DNA of 64,000 bases from Yersinia entomophaga. Its GTDB lineage: Bacteria; Pseudomonadota; Gammaproteobacteria; Enterobacterales; Enterobacteriaceae. Both the position numbers and the translations under genes were made by a program. The notes under the pieces are model-generated. The model ran no database searches, was not told the DNA's origin, and saw only the letters and a list, made by a program, of their open reading frames with translations. This document shows positions 59,731 through 64,000 of the stretch, in pieces (the first letter of the stretch is position 1; each line of letters begins with the position of its first letter). The stretch is from contig NZ_CP010029.1 in assembly GCF_001656035.1 (NCBI RefSeq), positions 1,600,288-1,664,287 on the forward strand, in the 5' to 3' direction.

Positions 59731-61020
59731 ATGAGCAAAACACACTTGACTGAACAGAAGTTTTCCGACTTCGCCCTGCACCCGCTAGTTGTTGAAGCCC
59801 TTGAAAACAAAGGGTTTCAATATTGCACGCCGATTCAGGCGTTAGCATTGCCTCTCACCCTGTCTGGGAGAGATGTAGCAGGTCAGGCGCAAACCGGTAC
59901 CGGAAAGACGCTAGCATTCCTGGCGTCTACTTTTCATTATTTGCTTTCGCACCCAGCAGAAGAGGGTCGTCAGACTAACCAGCCTCGTGCATTAATTATG
60001 GCACCGACGCGGGAACTGGCGGTACAGATTCATTCTGATGCTGAAGCCTTATCCCAGATTACCGGTTTGAAACTGGGTCTGGCCTACGGCGGTGACGGCT
60101 ACGACAAACAGCTTAAAGTGCTGGAAAGCGGCGTCGATATTCTTATCGGTACCACTGGCCGTTTGATCGACTACGCAAAGCAAAACTACATTAATCTGGG
60201 CGCTATTCAGGTAGTGGTACTGGATGAAGCCGATCGTATGTACGATTTGGGCTTTATTAAAGATATCCGCTGGTTGTTCCGCCGCATGCCTGCGGTAGAA
60301 AAACGTCTGAATATGCTATTTTCCGCTACGTTGTCCTACCGCGTACGTGAACTGGCGTTTGAACAGATGAATAACGCCGAATACGTGGAAGTGGAGCCGT
60401 TACAAAAAACCGGCCACCGCATTAAAGAAGAACTCTTCTACCCTTCAAACGACGAAAAGATGCGCCTGTTACAGACGCTGATTGAAGAAGAATGGCCTGA
60501 CCGCTGCATCATTTTTGCCAACACCAAGCACCGCTGTGAAGAAATCTGGGGCCATCTGGCTGCCGATGGACACCGCGTTGGCCTGCTGACCGGCGATGTC
60601 GCGCAGAAAAAACGTCTGCGAATTCTGGAAGATTTCACCAAAGGCGATTTGGATATTCTGGTAGCAACCGATGTTGCGGCTCGTGGCCTACACATTCCGT
60701 TGGTGACTCACGTATTCAACTACGACCTGCCTGACGATTGCGAAGATTACGTTCACCGTATCGGTCGTACCGGTCGTGCTGGCGAAAGCGGCCATTCAAT
60801 TAGTCTGGCGTGCGAAGAGTATGCATTAAACTTACCGGCTATTGAGACCTATACCGGTCACAGTATTCCTGTCAGCAAATACAATAGCGATGCGCTGTTG
60901 ACTGATTTACCGGCACCAAAACGTCTGGCACGTACCCGCACCGGGAATGGCCCGCGCCGTAATTCTGCCCCTCGCCGTAACGGCGCGCCGCGGAACAACA
61001 ACCGTAAACGACCAGGCTGA
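59731..61020 (+). CDS. rhlB: ATP-dependent RNA helicase RhlB
   Basis: RhlB is the DEAD-box helicase of the RNA degradosome, unwinding structured RNA for PNPase and RNase E. The 429-residue protein has, in order, the Q motif ([13 protein letters not shown]), Walker [25 protein letters not shown], the SAT motif, and [13 protein letters not shown]. The basic, Arg/Pro/Asn-rich C-terminal tail (from about 400) is typical. It is divergent from trxA and followed seven bases later by gppA. Confidence 0.97.
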   Translation: MSKTHLTEQKFSDFALHPLVVEALENKGFQYCTPIQALALPLTLSGRDVAGQAQTGTGKTLAFLASTFHYLLSHPAEEGRQTNQPRALIMAPTRELAVQIHSDAEALSQITGLKLGLAYGGDGYDKQLKVLESGVDILIGTTGRLIDYAKQNYINLGAIQVVVLDEADRMYDLGFIKDIRWLFRRMPAVEKRLNMLFSATLSYRVRELAFEQMNNAEYVEVEPLQKTGHRIKEELFYPSNDEKMRLLQTLIEEEWPDRCIIFANTKHRCEEIWGHLAADGHRVGLLTGDVAQKKRLRILEDFTKGDLDILVATDVAARGLHIPLVTHVFNYDLPDDCEDYVHRIGRTGRAGESGHSISLACEEYALNLPAIETYTGHSIPVSKYNSDALLTDLPAPKRLARTRTGNGPRRNSAPRRNGAPRNNNRKRPG

Positions 61021-61027
61021 TAACGCG

Positions 61028-62521
61028 ATGCTAAGCTCCACCTCACTTTATGCTGCCATCGATCTTGGCTCCAACAGTTTCCATATGTTGGTGGTACGTG
61101 AGGTGGCTGGCAGTATCCAAACGCTGGCCCGAATTAAACGCAAAGTCAGGCTGGCCGCAGGATTAGATGCTAATAACCATCTGTCACATGAAGCAATGGA
61201 ACGCGGCTGGCAATGTTTGAAGCTGTTTTCCGAACAGTTGCAGGATATTCCGCGGCAACAAATTCGCGTGGTCGCCACGGCAACCTTGCGTTTGGCCTCA
61301 AACGCCGACCAATTCCTGCAAACGGCCATTGAAATTCTGGGTTGCCCGATTCAAGTGATTAGCGGTGAGGAAGAAGCGCGGCTGATTTATCACGGCGTCG
61401 CTCACACTACTGGCGGGCCAGAAAAGCGTCTGGTGGTCGATATTGGCGGTGGCAGTACCGAGCTGGTAACAGGTTCCGGCGCTCAGGCGTCCATATTGGT
61501 CAGTCTGTCGATGGGCTGCGTAACCTGGCTGGAACGTTATTTCAGCGATCGCAATCTGCAACAGGAAAACTTTGACCAAGCCGAATTAGCGGCGCGTGAG
61601 ATGATCAAACCGGTCGCGGCACGTTTTCGTGAGCACGGTTGGCAAATTTGCGTCGGCGCTTCCGGCACGGTGCAGGCTTTACAGGAAATTATGGTCGCCC
61701 AAGGCATGGACGAACTGATTACGCTGCCAAAGCTGCAACAACTGAAACAAAGAGCCATTCACTGTGGCAAGCTGGAAGAACTGGAAATTTCAGGTCTGAC
61801 GCTGGAAAGAGCCTTGGTATTCCCCAGCGGCCTATCGATTTTGATCGCTATTTTCCAGGAATTGGGTATCGAAAGCATGACGTTGGCTGGCGGCGCACTG
61901 CGCGAAGGTCTGGTGTACGGCATGCTGCATTTACCTATTGAGCAAGATATTCGCAGCCGCACTATTCGTAATCTGCAACGCCGCTATTTGCTGGATATTG
62001 AGCAAGCCCAGCGCGTCGCGCAGTTAGCGGATAACTTTTTTCTACAGGTTGAGAAACAGTGGAAACTAGAGGGTCGATGTCGGGAATTATTGCAAAATGC
62101 CTGTTTGATCCACGAAATCGGCCTTAGCGTTGATTTCAAGCTCGCTCCGCAGCATGCCGCCTACCTGATTAGGTATCTGGATCTGCCTGGATTTACCCCC
62201 GCGCAAAAACTGCTTCTCTCCGCTCTCTTGCAAAACCAAAGCGGCACTCTGGATTTATCACTGCTTAGTCAGCAAAACGCGTTACCCGTAGTCATGGCGC
62301 AGCGTTTATGTCGCTTGCTACGTCTGGCGATCATTTTCTCCAGCCGTCGTCGGGATGACACCTTACCAGCGGTAAGATTACGCGCCAATGGCGACACTCT
62401 GTGCGTGCTATTACCACAAGGCTGGCTGCAGCTGCATCCTTATCGTGCTGAATCACTGGTACAAGAAAGTCACTGGCAAAGCTATGTTCAGTGGCCTCTT
62501 ACTCTGGAAGCGTTTGGTTAA
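61028..62521 (+). CDS. gppA: Guanosine pentaphosphate phosphatase GppA
   Basis: GppA converts pppGpp to ppGpp and is also an exopolyphosphatase-family enzyme. The 497-residue protein (E. coli 494) has the ASKHA nucleotide-binding motifs [14 protein letters not shown] near residue 10 and [10 protein letters not shown] near 142. [17 protein letters not shown] lies near residue 117, and the C-terminal half is HD-like ([13 protein letters not shown]). The ATG at 61028 gives [15 protein letters not shown]; the frame is open further upstream only within rhlB. rhlB-gppA order is as in E. coli. Confidence 0.95.
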   Translation: MLSSTSLYAAIDLGSNSFHMLVVREVAGSIQTLARIKRKVRLAAGLDANNHLSHEAMERGWQCLKLFSEQLQDIPRQQIRVVATATLRLASNADQFLQTAIEILGCPIQVISGEEEARLIYHGVAHTTGGPEKRLVVDIGGGSTELVTGSGAQASILVSLSMGCVTWLERYFSDRNLQQENFDQAELAAREMIKPVAARFREHGWQICVGASGTVQALQEIMVAQGMDELITLPKLQQLKQRAIHCGKLEELEISGLTLERALVFPSGLSILIAIFQELGIESMTLAGGALREGLVYGMLHLPIEQDIRSRTIRNLQRRYLLDIEQAQRVAQLADNFFLQVEKQWKLEGRCRELLQNACLIHEIGLSVDFKLAPQHAAYLIRYLDLPGFTPAQKLLLSALLQNQSGTLDLSLLSQQNALPVVMAQRLCRLLRLAIIFSSRRRDDTLPAVRLRANGDTLCVLLPQGWLQLHPYRAESLVQESHWQSYVQWPLTLEAFG

Positions 62522-62531
62522 GCATTATCTC

Positions 62532-62570
62532 GGGCGGTTATAGATAGCCGCCCATTATTTCTCCCTTTTC
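62532..62570 (+). terminator. Possible terminator of gppA
   Basis: GGGCGGTTAT and ATAGCCGCCC (62532-62553) form a strong hairpin with one G-U pair and a very short loop, 11 bases after the gppA stop. An interrupted U-rich tract (attatttctcccttttc) follows. Confidence 0.6.
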
Positions 62571-62672
62571 TTATTCAGTAACCCTCCCTCACCACTATTT
62601 CGTCTAAAAAAACAGTAAGCACTCGATATGTGATCGCCTTCATCTTAAAAATAAAACTATGTGTGTATTTTT

Positions 62673-62690
62673 ATAGAACAGCGTTTCTAT
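62673..62690. promoter_or_regulatory. Possible KdgR operator upstream of the pectinase gene
   Basis: ATAGAACAGCGTTTCTAT is a near-palindrome resembling the KdgR box (core GAAAC-N-GTTTC with A+T flanks), with one or two mismatches in the left half. It lies 73 bases before the exopolygalacturonase ATG. KdgR represses pectin-degradation genes in Dickeya, Pectobacterium and Yersinia. Confidence 0.5.
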
Positions 62691-62762
62691 TTTAAAATTA
62701 TCTCCTCCATCAGAAGACAGCGCTGTCTGCGACAACTCTCTCCATTTCAATGAGGAATAAGA

Positions 62763-64000
62763 ATGCGCGTACAGCTTCAACGTCGTCATCCCCTGAATAT
62801 GCTGTTGATTCTTTCTGGTTTGGCACTTGCCCCTGCCACAGCATTGGCCGAACTGAAAGCACCGCAAAATCTACAGGTTCCCACGCTGGCTTATGACGAA
62901 AACAGCTTAGTATTAGTGTGGGAAGCGCCGCAAGATAACGGTCAAATCGTCGATTATCAGGTGTATTCCGCAGGGAAACTGCTGGGCCTTGCCAGTGAAA
63001 ATAATGACCGATACTCTCCGGCCAAACCCTATATCAATCATTTCTACGCAAATGATAAGCAGCAATTTCAGCACAAGATTCTGATACAGAATTTCACCGT
63101 ACAGGGGCTACAACCTGACACGACTTACTCGTTTAGCGTCAAAGCGCGCTATGCTGACGGTTCACTGTCACCTGACAGTCAGGTGATTACCGCGAAAACA
63201 ACGGCGTTACCTCAGGTGCTGAATATTCGTGATTTCGGTGCCAAAGACGATGGAAAAACCCTCAATACCCAAGCGATTCAACAGGCGATCAATAGCTGTA
63301 AACCTGGTTGCCGCATTGATATTCCCGCTGGGGTGTATAAAACCGGCGCGCTGTGGCTAAAAAGCGATATGACGTTGAATCTTGAGGCTGGCTCGACCTT
63401 GCTGGGTTCGGAAAATCCGACGGATTACCCCGCAGGCTATTATCTTTATAGCTATTCCACCGTCCAGCGTCCGGCTTCGCTGATTAATGCCATAAATCCT
63501 GATCAGACCGCGCCGGGCACCTTCCGAAATATCCGCATCGTTGGCTTTGGAACTATCGATGGCAATGGCTGGCTCCGCGCGAAAACCGGCGAAATATCAG
63601 ATGAATTAGGCAATAAGCTGCCGCAATACGCCGTGAGCAAAAATACCAAAGTGCACGAAGACGGCATTCTAGCCAAAAATCAGGTTGAACAGGCTGTTTC
63701 CGCAGGAATAGATCTAAAAACGGCTTACGGCCAGAAACGATCCAGTTTGATCACCTTGCGCGGCGTAGAAAATCTGTATCTAGCCGGATTCACCGTTCGT
63801 AATCCGGCATTTCACGGCATTATGAATCTGGAAAACCATAACGTGGTGGCTAATGGTTTAATCCATCAAACTTATGATGCTAATAACGGCGACGGTATTG
63901 AGTTCGGCAATAGTCAGAATGTCATGGTGTTCAATAACTTCTTCGATACTGGCGATGATTGCATTAACTTTGCCGCAGGCACTGGCGAAATGGCTCAGCA
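62763..64000 (+). CDS. pehX: Periplasmic exopolygalacturonase, GH28 (N-terminal part)
   Basis: This enzyme releases digalacturonate from the non-reducing end of polygalacturonate in the periplasm, feeding pectin catabolism. The first 412 codons are visible; the gene runs off the right edge (about 600 residues expected). It has a signal peptide of about 29 residues ending ALA, a fibronectin type III-like domain (residues about 33-145, with VPTLAYDENSLVLVWEAP), then a GH28 right-handed beta-helix. The catalytic region shows NGDGIEFGNS with Asp377 and DTGDDCINF with Asp398-Asp399. A GAGGA ribosome binding site precedes the ATG. It most resembles the Y. enterocolitica enzyme as I remember it. Confidence 0.9.
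   Translation, partial: MRVQLQRRHPLNMLLILSGLALAPATALAELKAPQNLQVPTLAYDENSLVLVWEAPQDNGQIVDYQVYSAGKLLGLASENNDRYSPAKPYINHFYANDKQQFQHKILIQNFTVQGLQPDTTYSFSVKARYADGSLSPDSQVITAKTTALPQVLNIRDFGAKDDGKTLNTQAIQQAINSCKPGCRIDIPAGVYKTGALWLKSDMTLNLEAGSTLLGSENPTDYPAGYYLYSYSTVQRPASLINAINPDQTAPGTFRNIRIVGFGTIDGNGWLRAKTGEISDELGNKLPQYAVSKNTKVHEDGILAKNQVEQAVSAGIDLKTAYGQKRSSLITLRGVENLYLAGFTVRNPAFHGIMNLENHNVVANGLIHQTYDANNGDGIEFGNSQNVMVFNNFFDTGDDCINFAAGTGEMAQ

Overview
The window is a chromosomal segment of an enterobacterium, most likely a Yersinia or a close relative in the Yersiniaceae. Almost every gene has a recognisable enterobacterial counterpart in familiar order: ftsY/rsmD/yhh genes, glpABC/glpTQ, the yigL to uvrD block, xerC-dapF, cyaA/hemCDXY, the argX-hisR-leuT-proM tRNA cluster, the enterobacterial common antigen operon, rho, trxA, rhlB and gppA. 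The window ends in a periplasmic pectinase gene of the Yersinia exopolygalacturonase type. No insertion sequence, prophage or CRISPR array was seen.

Layout. 1-8.4 kb: ftsY (partial), rsmD, small inner-membrane and unknown genes, yhhN, zntA behind a MerR-type (ZntR) promoter, tusA, yhhQ behind a probable preQ1 riboswitch, and dcrB. 8.4-15.4 kb: the glycerol-3-phosphate regulon, with glpABC divergent from glpTQ around a shared CRP/GlpR control region. 15.4-18 kb: an A+T-rich two-gene island encoding a SopB/IpgD-type inositol phosphate phosphatase and its class I type III secretion chaperone. 18-33.6 kb: yigL, pldB, rhtB, rhtC, recQ, pldA, yigI, rarD, corA with a structured leader, a WbuC-type cupin, uvrD with a LexA box, and the lptM-dapF-yigA-xerC-yigB run. 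33.6-41 kb: cyaY, cyaA (TTG start, CRP site) and hemCDXY. 41-42.5 kb: the sRNA gene glmZ with a sigma-54 promoter and GlrR-type sites, a (GCTTTG)20 microsatellite, and four tRNA genes. 42.5-57.3 kb: yifK and the complete ECA operon wecA-wzzE-wecB-wecC-rffG-rffH-wecD-wecE-wzxE-wecF-wzyE-wecG on the minus strand, tightly coupled by overlaps. 57.5-64 kb: rho, trxA, rhlB, gppA and a truncated exopolygalacturonase gene.

Functional themes. glpTQ and glpABC together take up and oxidise glycerol-3-phosphate released from phosphodiesters. rffG, rffH, wecE and wecD make TDP-Fuc4NAc, wecB and wecC make UDP-ManNAcA, wecA, wecG and wecF build the lipid III trisaccharide, and wzxE, wzyE and wzzE flip, polymerise and set chain length. 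glmZ matches the RNA that activates the amino-sugar gene glmS, and amino sugars feed cell wall and ECA synthesis.

The most unusual item is the effector-chaperone pair. No type III apparatus genes are in the window. The phosphatase is about 130 residues longer than SopB, apparently because the N-terminal domain, which in SopB binds Cdc42, is present twice. All identifications rest on reading the sequence and remembered family features; no database search was possible.
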